A stretch of DNA of 64,000 bases. Origin: Azospirillum oryzae. GTDB taxonomy: Bacteria; Pseudomonadota; Alphaproteobacteria; Azospirillales; Azospirillaceae. Made by a program: the position numbers and the translations under genes. The stretch spans positions 132,501 to 196,500 of the forward strand of contig NZ_FXAK01000005.1 of the NCBI RefSeq assembly GCF_900177515.1. Direction: 5' to 3'. The notes under the pieces are model-generated. The model searched no databases. It was not told the origin of the DNA and worked only from the letters and a program-made list of their open reading frames with translations. Of the stretch, positions 56,137 to 63,555 are shown piece by piece. The number at the start of each line of letters is the position of its first letter. The first letter of the stretch is position 1.

Positions 56137-56252
56137 GTTAGACCCCCACCTATCCTCCCCCGCTGGGCGGGGGAGGGACTGCCGCCGCCCTCCCCCTTAA
56201 GCACTTGTCCCCTCCCCCGCCCAGCGGGGGAGGGTTAGGGTGGGGGTCTAAC
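56137..56252. repeat. 116-bp near-perfect inverted repeat (BIME-like)
   Basis: GTTAGACCCCCACC (56137-56150) is matched exactly by GGTGGGGGTCTAAC (56239-56252). Inner 24-base blocks rich in CCTCCCCC/GGGGGAGG also pair across the centre, and each can fold on itself around GCTGGGC. It lies just after nifJ and before the uxaB promoter, and may end both transcripts or insulate them. Confidence 0.88.
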
Positions 56253-56259
56253 GCCTCCC

Positions 56260-59200
56260 CTACTCCTTGAACCCCGCCATATGTTCGAACAGGTGGCGCT
56301 TGCGGCGGATCTCCGCTTCGGCCTCATCGAGCAGCGCGTGGTAGCGCTGGGGATTGGCGCGCTCCACCGCGCTGAAGCGGGATTCGCCGGCCATGAAGGC
56401 GGCGAGACCGGCGGAGGGGGCGCCGCTGTCCAGTTGCAGGGCGGTCTTGCCGTCGGCCAGCCGACGCGGGTCGCGGCGGTAGAGCGACCAGTGGCCGCTC
56501 TCCACCGCCAGCTTCTGGTGCTCCAGCCCGTGCGACAGCTCGTAGCCATGGGCGACGCAATGGCTGTAGGCCAGGACCAGCGACGGGCCGTGGTAGGATT
56601 CGGCCTCCATCAGGGCGTTCAGCGTGTGGCTGTCGCGGGCGCCAAAGGCGGTGCGGGCGACATAGACATGGTCGTAGGCCATCGCCATCAGCCCCAGATC
56701 CTTCTTGGCCGCCGACCGGCCGGCGGTGGCGAACTTGGCCGAGGCGCCGATCGGGGTGGCCTTGGACTGCTGGCCACCGGTGTTGGAATAGACCTCCGTG
56801 TCCATCACCAGGATGTTCACGTCACGGCCCGAGGCCAGTGCGTGGTCGAGACCGCCATAGCCGATGTCGTAGGCCCAGCCATCGCCGCCGACGATCCACA
56901 CGCATTTGCGGACCAGATAGTCGGCCAATTGCTCCAACCGGCGGGCGAGCGGGTCCTTCAGCGGCGCGAGCTGCGTCATCAGGGTCGCGACGCGGGTCCG
57001 CTGGGCGGCGATCCCGGCGGCGTCATGCTGATCCGCTTCCAGAAGCTCGGTCACCAGACCGGGTTCCAACTGGGCGGACAGCAGGGCCAGTGTGTCGCGC
57101 GCCTGTTCGGCCATGCCGTCGATGGCGATGCGCAGGCCGAGGCCGAATTCCGCATTGTCCTCGAACAGCGAGTTTGCCCAGGCCGGGCCGTGGCCGCTGG
57201 CGTCGGTGGTGTAGGGCGTGGTCGGCAGGTTGCCGCCATAGATCGAGGAGCAGCCGGTGGCGTTCGCCATCACCATGCGATCGCCGAACAGCTGGGTCAG
57301 CATCTTGATGTAAGGCGTCTCGCCGCAGCCGGCGCAGGCGCCGGAGAACTCGAACAGCGGTTCCAGTAGCTGGCTGTGCTTGACGGTGACCGGCACCGAC
57401 TCGCGCGGGATGGCGGGCAGGCTGCGGAAGAAGTCGAAGGCCTCCTGCTGGCCGGCCAGCGCCTGGACCGGGCGCATCTCCAGCGCCTTGCGGCCGGAAC
57501 CATCTTTCTCTTCCGCAGGACAGACGGCGACGCACAGCGTGCAGCCGGTGCAGTCGGCGGGAGACGCCTGCAGGCGGTAACGGCCGCCGGGGAACTCGCG
57601 GCCCTTGTAGGGGATGGTCTCGAAGCCGGCGGGTGCGTCGGCCAGCGCCGATTCCGGCACCACGGTGGCGCGGATGGCGGCATGCGGGCAGACCAGCACG
57701 CACTTGTTGCACTCGATGCAGAGGTCGGCGTTCCAGCCCGGCGCCTCCGCCGCGATGTTGCGGTGCTCATATTTGGAGGTGCCGGTCGGCCATGTGCCGT
57801 CCACCGGGAAGGCGGACACCGGCAGCCGGTCGCCATGACCAGCGATCATCATCGCGGTGACGCGCTTGACGAAATCGGGAGCCGTTTCGGGTACCGGGGC
57901 CGGGCGGTCGTGGTCGGCGGTGACGTGGTCGGGCACGGGAACGGCGCGCAGATGGGTCAGCGCCTGATCGACGGCGGCGACGTTGCGCGCCACCACCTCC
58001 TCGCCACGGCGGGCATAGGTCTTGGCGATGGCCGTCTTGATTTCGGCGATGGCGTCCTCGACGGGCATCACGCCGGACAGCTTGAAGAAGCAGGTCTGCA
58101 TGATGGTGTTGACGCGGCGGCCCAGCCCGACCTCCCGCGCCACCGCGCCGGCATCGATGGCGTGCAGCGACAGCTTGCGCTCGATGCAGAGGCGCTGCAC
58201 CTCGGCCGGCAGGGCGTCCCACACCTGTTGCGGCGTGCCGGGGGCGTTCAGCAGGATGGTGGCGCCGGGGGCGGCCATCTCCACCACCTCCACCCGCTCC
58301 ATCAGCGGCAGGTGGTGGCAGGCGACGAACTGGGCCTGACCGATCAGATAGGGCGCGCGGATCGGGTCCCTGGAGAAGCGCAGGTGCGAGACGGTGGTCG
58401 AACCGGACTTGCGGCTGTCATAGACGAAATAGGCCTGGGCGTGGCCGCCGGTTCGGGACTGGATGATCTTGAGCGAGTTCTTGTTGGCGCCCACCGTGCC
58501 GTCGGCGCCGAGGCCGAAGAAGACGGCGCGGGACACGCCCGGCTCCTCCACGCCCCAGGCCGCATCCCAGGGGATCGAGTGGTGGGTGACGTCGTCGGTG
58601 ATGCCGATGGTGAAGCGGCGCTTCGGACGGTCGCGGCCCAGTTCGTCGAACACCGCCTTCGCCATGGCGGGGGTGAATTCCTTCGATGACAGGCCGTAGC
58701 GGCCGGCAATCACCATGGGGTCGATGGCGGAGGCATCGGCATTCGATTGGGCGGCGCGGGCCTCGGCCAAGGCGGCGACCACGTCGAGATAGAGCGGGTC
58801 GGCGACGGCCCCCGGCTCCTTGGTGCGGTCGAGCACGGCGATGCGGCGCACCGTCGGCGGCAGGGCGGCGACGAAGTCGGCAATCGCGAAGGGGCGGAAC
58901 AGGCGGACGGTCAGGCAGCCGACACGCTCCCCCTCCCCCACCAGCCGGTCGACCGTGCCGTTGCAGGTCTCGGCGCCGGAACCCATGACGACGACCACCC
59001 GTTCCGCCTGCGGATGGCCGTGATAGTCGAACAGGCGGTAGGCGCGGCCGGTGCGGGCGGCGAGCCGGTCCATCATCTCCTGCACGATGGCCGGACAGGC
59101 CTCGTACCAGGGGTTGGCGGCCTCGCGGGCCTGGAAGAAGACGTCGGGATTCTGTGCCGTGCCACGGACGACCGGATGATCGGGCGTCAGGCCGCGGCGA

Positions 59201-59847
59201 CGATGGGCATCGACGCAGGCATCGTCGATCAGGGCGCGCAGATCCTCGTCGGCCAAGGGCTCGACGCAGTTGAATTCATGCGAGGTGCGGAAGCCGTCGA
59301 AGAAATGCAGGAAGGGCACACGCGCCCGCAAGGTGGCGGCATGGGCGACCAGAGCCAGATCCTGCGCCTCCTGCACATTGGCCGAGGCCAGCATGGCGAA
59401 GCCGGTCTGGCGGCAGGCCATCACGTCGGAATGGTCGCCGAAGATCGACAGCGCGTGCGTCGCCAGCGTGCGCGCCGCCACATGCATGCAGAAGGGCGTC
59501 AGCTCTCCGGCGATCTTGTACATGTTGGGGATCATCAGCAGCAGGCCCTGCGACGCGGTGAAGGTCGTCGCCAGCGCGCCCGCCTGCAACGCGCCGTGGA
59601 CCGCACCGGCGGCACCGCCCTCCGACTGCATCTCCACCACCTGGGGCACGGCGCCCCACAGGTTGGGACGACGCGCCGAGGACCATTCGTCGGCGAACTC
59701 CCCCATCGGCGAGCTGGGCGTGATCGGATAGATCGCGATGACGTCGCTGGCGCGGTAGGCCACCGAGGCCGCCGCCTCGTTGCCGTCCATGATGCGGATG
59801 GCGGCGGCCGGCCGGGGCGAGACGGTGGAGGTTGGGCTCTGGGTCAT
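56260..59847 (-). CDS. nifJ: Pyruvate:ferredoxin (flavodoxin) oxidoreductase, NifJ type
   Basis: A 1195-residue single-chain PFOR that oxidises pyruvate to acetyl-CoA and CO2 and reduces ferredoxin or flavodoxin, often for nitrogenase. Order: pyruvate-binding domain (about 10-250: MDGNEAAASVAYRASDVIAIYPITPSSPMGE in parts), domain II, the gamma domain (FFGLGADGTVGANKNSLKII), and two [4Fe-4S] ferredoxin motifs (Cys710/713/716/720 and Cys766/769/772/776). The TPP domain follows (about 840-1195: ACAGCGETPYIK, GDGWAYDIGYGGLDHALASG, VMDTEVYSNTGGQQSKATP). The start at 59847 has GAGAGGA about 10 bases upstream; ATG 59886 is the alternative. Confidence 0.96.
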   Translation of the reverse strand: MTQSPTSTVSPRPAAAIRIMDGNEAAASVAYRASDVIAIYPITPSSPMGEFADEWSSARRPNLWGAVPQVVEMQSEGGAAGAVHGALQAGALATTFTASQGLLLMIPNMYKIAGELTPFCMHVAARTLATHALSIFGDHSDVMACRQTGFAMLASANVQEAQDLALVAHAATLRARVPFLHFFDGFRTSHEFNCVEPLADEDLRALIDDACVDAHRRRGLTPDHPVVRGTAQNPDVFFQAREAANPWYEACPAIVQEMMDRLAARTGRAYRLFDYHGHPQAERVVVVMGSGAETCNGTVDRLVGEGERVGCLTVRLFRPFAIADFVAALPPTVRRIAVLDRTKEPGAVADPLYLDVVAALAEARAAQSNADASAIDPMVIAGRYGLSSKEFTPAMAKAVFDELGRDRPKRRFTIGITDDVTHHSIPWDAAWGVEEPGVSRAVFFGLGADGTVGANKNSLKIIQSRTGGHAQAYFVYDSRKSGSTTVSHLRFSRDPIRAPYLIGQAQFVACHHLPLMERVEVVEMAAPGATILLNAPGTPQQVWDALPAEVQRLCIERKLSLHAIDAGAVAREVGLGRRVNTIMQTCFFKLSGVMPVEDAIAEIKTAIAKTYARRGEEVVARNVAAVDQALTHLRAVPVPDHVTADHDRPAPVPETAPDFVKRVTAMMIAGHGDRLPVSAFPVDGTWPTGTSKYEHRNIAAEAPGWNADLCIECNKCVLVCPHAAIRATVVPESALADAPAGFETIPYKGREFPGGRYRLQASPADCTGCTLCVAVCPAEEKDGSGRKALEMRPVQALAGQQEAFDFFRSLPAIPRESVPVTVKHSQLLEPLFEFSGACAGCGETPYIKMLTQLFGDRMVMANATGCSSIYGGNLPTTPYTTDASGHGPAWANSLFEDNAEFGLGLRIAIDGMAEQARDTLALLSAQLEPGLVTELLEADQHDAAGIAAQRTRVATLMTQLAPLKDPLARRLEQLADYLVRKCVWIVGGDGWAYDIGYGGLDHALASGRDVNILVMDTEVYSNTGGQQSKATPIGASAKFATAGRSAAKKDLGLMAMAYDHVYVARTAFGARDSHTLNALMEAESYHGPSLVLAYSHCVAHGYELSHGLEHQKLAVESGHWSLYRRDPRRLADGKTALQLDSGAPSAGLAAFMAGESRFSAVERANPQRYHALLDEAEAEIRRKRHLFEHMAGFKE

Positions 59848-59980
59848 GCCGGAAAAATCCTCTCTGCTGGCGACGGTCGTCTCCATGGCCGCGTCTTCGA
59901 TGACGGGACGGCTTTTTGAAAGCCGGCGGAAAACGGCAATCGACCAGGGAGAATGGTCCATCCGGAGCGGGCCGGACACA

Positions 59981-59994
59981 TTGACCCGCGTCAG
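59981..59994. promoter_or_regulatory. FNR/FixK-like box upstream of nifJ
   Basis: TTGACCCGCGTCAG is TTGAC-N4-GTCAg, one base short of the TTGAC-N4-GTCAA form accepted by FixK/FNR proteins. It is about 135 bases before the nifJ start. A -10 at the right distance is only weak (CATTCT, minus strand). Confidence 0.5.
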
Positions 59995-60042
59995 TCGAAC
60001 CGGGAAATTCCGGGCAACGCCGTTCTGCGCTGCACAAGCGTC

Positions 60043-60060
60043 TGATATATTACTTTTGCA
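60043..60060. promoter_or_regulatory. AT-rich operator-like site D upstream of nifJ
   Basis: TGATATATTACTTTTGCA keeps the whole left half (TGATATATTA) of the consensus seen at the uxaB, MFS and small-RNA promoters, but the right half is poor. It is the weakest of the four sites. Confidence 0.45.
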
Positions 60061-60428
60061 AGGAAGAGCCCACTTTGTCGCAGCGCAGCATTCGGTGGAT
60101 GCCGAGCATTGCCGCGGGATTGCAGTCGGACGTTGGGGTGAAACCCGCCGCAGGGGGCGGCGCAAGGCGGAGGCAGTCCGTTGATCCAAGTCATTTATCG
60201 GGACCGGTCGTTGTGGCTTCCTACATGTGGATGCTCCGGGCCGATCGGCTTGGCCTTGAGAATCCGAACAGAACAGCAAACGCTTCAACCCGTAAATACA
60301 ATGCACCGCAGCAGAGAAGTGTCGGTCGGCAACCGGTAGATTTATGCTGCGACTGCGAATAAATCAGCGCACCGCACCATCCTGCTGCGACATTTTCGCA
60401 AGGGCAGAAGGCGGCCCCGGAAAACCAC
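60061..60428. other. Gene-free stretch between nifJ and the MFS transporter
   Basis: About 370 bases with no convincing reading frame, part of a 769-base gap. It is less GC-rich than its surroundings (notably 60240-60360). It must hold the upstream part of the nifJ promoter region. I see no RNA gene or repeat in it. Confidence 0.5.
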
Positions 60429-60459
60429 TTGAACCCCACACTGATATATTAATATAACT
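60429..60459 (+). promoter_or_regulatory. MFS transporter promoter with AT-rich operator (site B)
   Basis: TTGAAC (60429-60434), 18 bases, TATAAC (60453-60458). The 18-mer TGATATATTAATATAACT (60442-60459) covers the -10 and matches 16 of 18 of the consensus. The leader to the gene is about 150 bases. Confidence 0.75.
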
Positions 60460-60587
60460 CCACCAGCGATGCTCCCGCCCCTCTTGAAACGAAGCGGAAG
60501 CGACCCAGTCGCCCGGCACCGAACACCCGCCGGCAAGGCATCCCCGCCCGAGGATCGCCGCCTGAGGGCCCGTACGTGCGCACCGGC

Positions 60588-60603
60588 GCCTGCCGTGGCA
60601 GGC
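60588..60603 (+). promoter_or_regulatory. Hairpin just before the MFS ribosome site
   Basis: GCCTGCC and GGCAGGC form a perfect 7-bp stem with a 2-base loop in DNA (a 4-base loop if one pair opens), ending 4 bases before GAGGAAAAC. It could limit or expose ribosome entry on the long leader. Confidence 0.4.
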
Positions 60604-60616
60604 ATGTGAGGAAAAC

Positions 60617-61900
60617 ATGAACAAGATCCGTGGTTTGCGGTGGCAAATCCTTGCCCTGATGATGCTGGGCACCGTGGTCAACTACATCGACCGCAACACG
60701 CTGGGCATCCTGGCGCCGACGCTGAAGGAACAGCTCCACTTCACGACCGAGCAGTATTCCTTCATCGTCAGCGCCTTCCAGCTCTGCTACAGCCTGATGC
60801 AGCCGGTCGCCGGCTATATCACCGATCTGGTCGGGCTGAAGCTCGGCTACGCGATGTTCGCCTTCGTCTGGGGCGCCGCCGCCGCCGCTCATGCGCTGGC
60901 CGGCAGCTGGCAGTCGATGGCCTTCTTCCGCGGCCTGCTGGGCGTCAGCGAGGCGGCGGCAATGCCGTCGGGGGTGAAGACCTCCACCCTATGGTTCCCG
61001 GCCAAGGAACGCTCCATCGCCACGGGCTGGTTCAACACCGGCAGTTCGATCGGCGCGATGATCGCCCCACCCTTCGTCATCTGGCTGTCGCTGACCTATG
61101 GCTGGCAGGAAGCCTTCCTCGTCACCGGCCTGCTGGGCGTCGGCATGTCGGCCCTGTGGTACACGCTGTACCGCAACCCGGAGAACCATCCGCGCCTGAC
61201 CAGGGAAGAGCACGACTATATCCTGGAAGGCCAGGCGCATGTCGAGCTGCCGAAGCCGTCGGTGAAGCGCGTGCTGGGCAAGGGCAAGTTCTGGAGCATC
61301 GCCGCCGCCCGTTTCCTGACCGAGCCGGCGTGGCAGACCTTCAGCTTCTGGATCCCGCTGTACATGGTCTCCACCCGCGGCATGGACATCAAGCAGTTCG
61401 CCCTGTTTGCCTGGCTGCCCTTCCTGGCCGGTGACATCGGCTGCATCCTCAGCGGTTACCTGTCGCCCTTCTTCGTCAAGCGCTTCAAGATGTCGCTGGT
61501 CAACTCCCGCATCGCCGGCGTCGGCGTGGGTGCGGTGTGCATGGTCGGCCCGGCCCTGATCAGCTTCGCCGCCAGCCCGATCACCGCGATCTTCCTGTTC
61601 TCGCTCGGCGCCTTCGCCCACCAGATGCTGTCCAGCCTGCTCTATGCCCTGGTCACCGACACCTTCGAGAAGCAGGACGTCGCCACGGCGACCGGTTTCG
61701 GCGGCATGGCCGGCTATATGGGCGGCATGATCTTCTCGCTGATCATCGGCCAGCTGGCCACCACCATCGGGTACGAGCCGCTGTTCGCCTGCCTGACGGT
61801 GTTCGATCTGGCCGCCTTCGCCATCATCGCCCTGGTGCTGGGCCAGCGCGGCGGCAAGCCCGCCGCCGCCATGCCGAACGCCACGGCCGGCGCCGACTGA
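60617..61900 (+). CDS. MFS transporter, hexuronate (ExuT-like) type
   Basis: A 427-residue major facilitator of the anion:cation symporter family. Twelve membrane segments can be read. MLGTVVNYIDRNTLGILAPTL in helix 1 (NYIDR) is the signature of hexuronate/glucarate-type carriers, with PSGVKTSTLWFPAKERSIATGWFNTGSSIGAMIAPP (in parts) between helices 4 and 5. ExuT imports galacturonate and glucuronate. Sharing its operator with uxaB supports a hexuronate substrate. The start has TGAGGAAAAC upstream. A hairpin terminator follows at 61941. Confidence 0.9.
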   Translation: MNKIRGLRWQILALMMLGTVVNYIDRNTLGILAPTLKEQLHFTTEQYSFIVSAFQLCYSLMQPVAGYITDLVGLKLGYAMFAFVWGAAAAAHALAGSWQSMAFFRGLLGVSEAAAMPSGVKTSTLWFPAKERSIATGWFNTGSSIGAMIAPPFVIWLSLTYGWQEAFLVTGLLGVGMSALWYTLYRNPENHPRLTREEHDYILEGQAHVELPKPSVKRVLGKGKFWSIAAARFLTEPAWQTFSFWIPLYMVSTRGMDIKQFALFAWLPFLAGDIGCILSGYLSPFFVKRFKMSLVNSRIAGVGVGAVCMVGPALISFAASPITAIFLFSLGAFAHQMLSSLLYALVTDTFEKQDVATATGFGGMAGYMGGMIFSLIIGQLATTIGYEPLFACLTVFDLAAFAIIALVLGQRGGKPAAAMPNATAGAD

Positions 61901-61940
61901 CGGTTCATCCGGTCCCGCCTTTCAGGTTCGATGCGATCGG

Positions 61941-61973
61941 GACGCCTTCCGGCACAGCGCCGGAGGGCGTCTT
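61941..61973 (+). terminator. Terminator of the MFS gene
   Basis: GACGCCTTCCGGC (61941-61953) pairs with GCCGGAGGGCGTC (61959-61971) with one T-G wobble and loop ACAGC, then TT. It lies 41 bases after the stop and ahead of the next promoter. Confidence 0.8.
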
Positions 61974-62026
61974 GCGTATGCCTGGGGCGATGGACAGAAA
62001 AGCCGACTGCGATGCGGCGAAGCCGC

Positions 62027-62056
62027 TTGCCATGCGGATGAGATATTAGTATATTA
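62027..62056 (+). promoter_or_regulatory. Promoter of the candidate small RNA with AT-rich operator (site C)
   Basis: TTGCCA (62027-62032), 17 bases, TATATT (62050-62055). TGAGATATTAGTATATTA (62039-62056) covers the -10 and matches 15 of 18 of the consensus. Its inner 13 bases ATATTAGTATATT are identical to site A at uxaB. Confidence 0.75.
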
Positions 62057-62061
62057 GAACC

Positions 62062-62158
62062 GTACCGCTGGATGCGCCGTGGGTTGACCCGGCACAACTT
62101 GTTGGACGTTCCTCTCGGACTTCAGAGCCGCCGGTGTTGCCGACGGCTCTTTTTTTGT
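62062..62158 (+). ncRNA. Candidate small RNA of about 97 nt, co-regulated with uxaB and the MFS gene
   Basis: A transcript from about 62062 would end at a strong intrinsic terminator at 62158. The only ATG frame (62072) runs through the terminator without a stop, so it is not a leader peptide. The next gene is on the other strand, so it is not a 5' leader. It contains a pyrimidine-rich stretch TTCCTCTC (62111-62118) that could pair with ribosome sites. The MFS gene already has its own terminator upstream. No known RNA family recognised; existence is inferred from promoter, operator and terminator. Confidence 0.6.
62126..62158 (+). terminator. Strong intrinsic terminator with T7
   Basis: AGAGCCGCCGG (62126-62136) pairs with CCGACGGCTCT (62142-62152) with one mismatch and loop TGTTG, followed by T7 (62152-62158). 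It works only in the plus direction. Confidence 0.9.
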
Positions 62159-62169
62159 CCGGATGCCGC

Positions 62170-62340
62170 TCAGTTGAACAGGAAGGACTGGCTGTCGATC
62201 TCGAACGCAGGCGCGGCGTGGTCCGGCTGGGCGGAGACGGCAGCAGCGGCGGCGACCGACAGCAGCGAGGCCAGCGCGAAGGCCGAAGCGATCAGGGCGC
62301 GGGCGATCGTGTGACGCGCGGCGGGCTTGTGGGAGGACAT
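62170..62340 (-). CDS. Small exported protein of 56 residues
   Basis: A short frame from the ATG at 62340 to TGA at 62170. A perfect AAGGAG lies 8 bases before the ATG. The sequence starts MSSHKPAARHTIARALIASA and continues as a classic Sec signal (FALASLLSVAAAAAVSAQ), leaving a mature peptide of only about 20 residues that ends FEIDSQSFLFN. Signal peptide plus ribosome site make it likely to be translated. Family and function unknown. The terminal Phe-Asn and acidic mature part do not fit a known toxin or bacteriocin. Confidence 0.7.
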   Translation of the reverse strand: MSSHKPAARHTIARALIASAFALASLLSVAAAAAVSAQPDHAAPAFEIDSQSFLFN

Positions 62341-62602
62341 GCGACGGCTCCTTGTCTGGAATTACGATGCCTGGGATTGCGATGATCGGGCGTCGGGGAG
62401 CGGCGGCGGCGTCATCGGCAAACCCATGCTGCCACCGTCACGCCCCTGGGAAACGCGCCGATCCCACATGTCCTTCATGATCATGTTGCACTGCACCATA
62501 GCGCTGTGACTGTGCATGATGCAGACTGCGGAAGTTGATCGCAGCGCTCCGAAGGATTCCGCAAGCAGGAAATAGGCCCGTTACTTGACCCCGTTCGCTC
62601 TT
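62341..62602. other. Intergenic region upstream of the small exported protein
   Basis: About 260 bases between the start of the small-protein gene and the end of the HAD gene, both leftward. It presumably holds the small-protein promoter. Nothing else was recognised. Confidence 0.4.
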
Positions 62603-63301
62603 TTACTGAGCCAGTCCGCGACGCCCGCCGACCTCGTCCAGATGAGTCAGCATGTCGGCCGGATCCTCATAGACGCGCAATGCGCCTGAGCGCTCAAGTT
62701 CCTCCCGGCCATAGCCGCCGGACAACAGGCCGATGCCCAGCGCGCGCGCCCGCTTGGCGGCGATCATGTCCCAGATGCTGTCGCCGACCACGAAAGCGCT
62801 GGCGATGTCGACGCCGATGCGCGCGGCGGCGGCCAGGAACAGGTCGGGGTCGGGCTTGGCATACTCGACCTCGTCGCGGGTGACGACCGCCGCGCGCTCG
62901 GGATCGACGCCCAGCTTTTCCAGCGCCGGCCGCGCCGTTTCCATCCGGCCGCTGGTGGCGATGGCCCAGGGAATGTTCAGTTCCGTCAGCGTGTCCAGCA
63001 GGTCACGCGCGCCGGGCAGCGGGACGACGCCGGAGGCCAGCCGCTTGTAGGCCTGCGTATGGCGGTGGCGCAGCCGGTCGAGCAACTCCTGGTCGATGGC
63101 GAGACCGGTTTCGCGCAGCAGCATGTTGGTGAACAGCCCACCGCTCATACCGATCTTGCGGTGGATGCGCCAGACCGACAGGGCGATGCCCTCCTCGTCC
63201 AGCGCCTCCTTCCAAGCCAGCACATGCTGGTACACGGTATCGGTCAGCGTGCCGTCCAGGTCGAACAGGAAGGCGTTTGTCACGTGGGGATAGCCGGTCA
63301 T
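62603..63301 (-). CDS. HAD-superfamily phosphatase (phosphoglycolate/beta-phosphoglucomutase-like)
   Basis: A 232-residue HAD hydrolase. Motif I is FLFDLDGTLTDT with nucleophile Asp14 and acid/base Asp16. Motif II is WAIATSGRMET (Ser/Thr), motif III the Lys in VEYAKPDPDLF, and motif IV VVGDSIWDM. A helical C1 cap (about 25-95: YQHVLAWKEALDEEGIALSVWRIHRKIGMSGG in parts) is typical of phosphoglycolate phosphatases, sugar phosphatases and beta-phosphoglucomutase. The start at 63301 (MTGYPHVTNAF) is preferred over a longer basic N-terminus. Substrate unknown. Confidence 0.88.
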   Translation of the reverse strand: MTGYPHVTNAFLFDLDGTLTDTVYQHVLAWKEALDEEGIALSVWRIHRKIGMSGGLFTNMLLRETGLAIDQELLDRLRHRHTQAYKRLASGVVPLPGARDLLDTLTELNIPWAIATSGRMETARPALEKLGVDPERAAVVTRDEVEYAKPDPDLFLAAAARIGVDIASAFVVGDSIWDMIAAKRARALGIGLLSGGYGREELERSGALRVYEDPADMLTHLDEVGGRRGLAQ

Positions 63302-63555
63302 GTGCCTGGTCCGCAGGTTGTGGAGGCGGGTCGAATTCGACAGGACCAGACGTGGGGCCGGCCGGCGCGTTTCGCCAAGGATTTGCGGAGGACGGCGATG
63401 GATTTTCCTCAAAGATAATCCACGCGAACTTTCACCATAGTTTCACCACGCGCACGCGAAGACTGGCGCTTCCGCTGGCGCGTTGACTTCGCTACAGTCC
63501 ACGCCCAAGCTTGCCGCCGGTATGTTCGGCGCGATGCCGGTAGGGAGAGAATAGC

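Noticed and set aside
60221..60439. Small Cys-rich frame between nifJ and the MFS gene
   Set aside because: No ribosome site, crosses no conserved motif, and its end lies against the MFS promoter; probably non-coding.
59848..60616. NifA upstream activator and sigma-54 -24/-12 promoter for nifJ
   Set aside because: No convincing TGT-N10-ACA or GG-N10-GC pair in good context was found by eye.
62072..62314. Plus-strand reading frame starting inside the candidate small RNA
   Set aside because: It runs through a strong T7 terminator and lies antisense to the small exported protein, which has a much better ribosome site.
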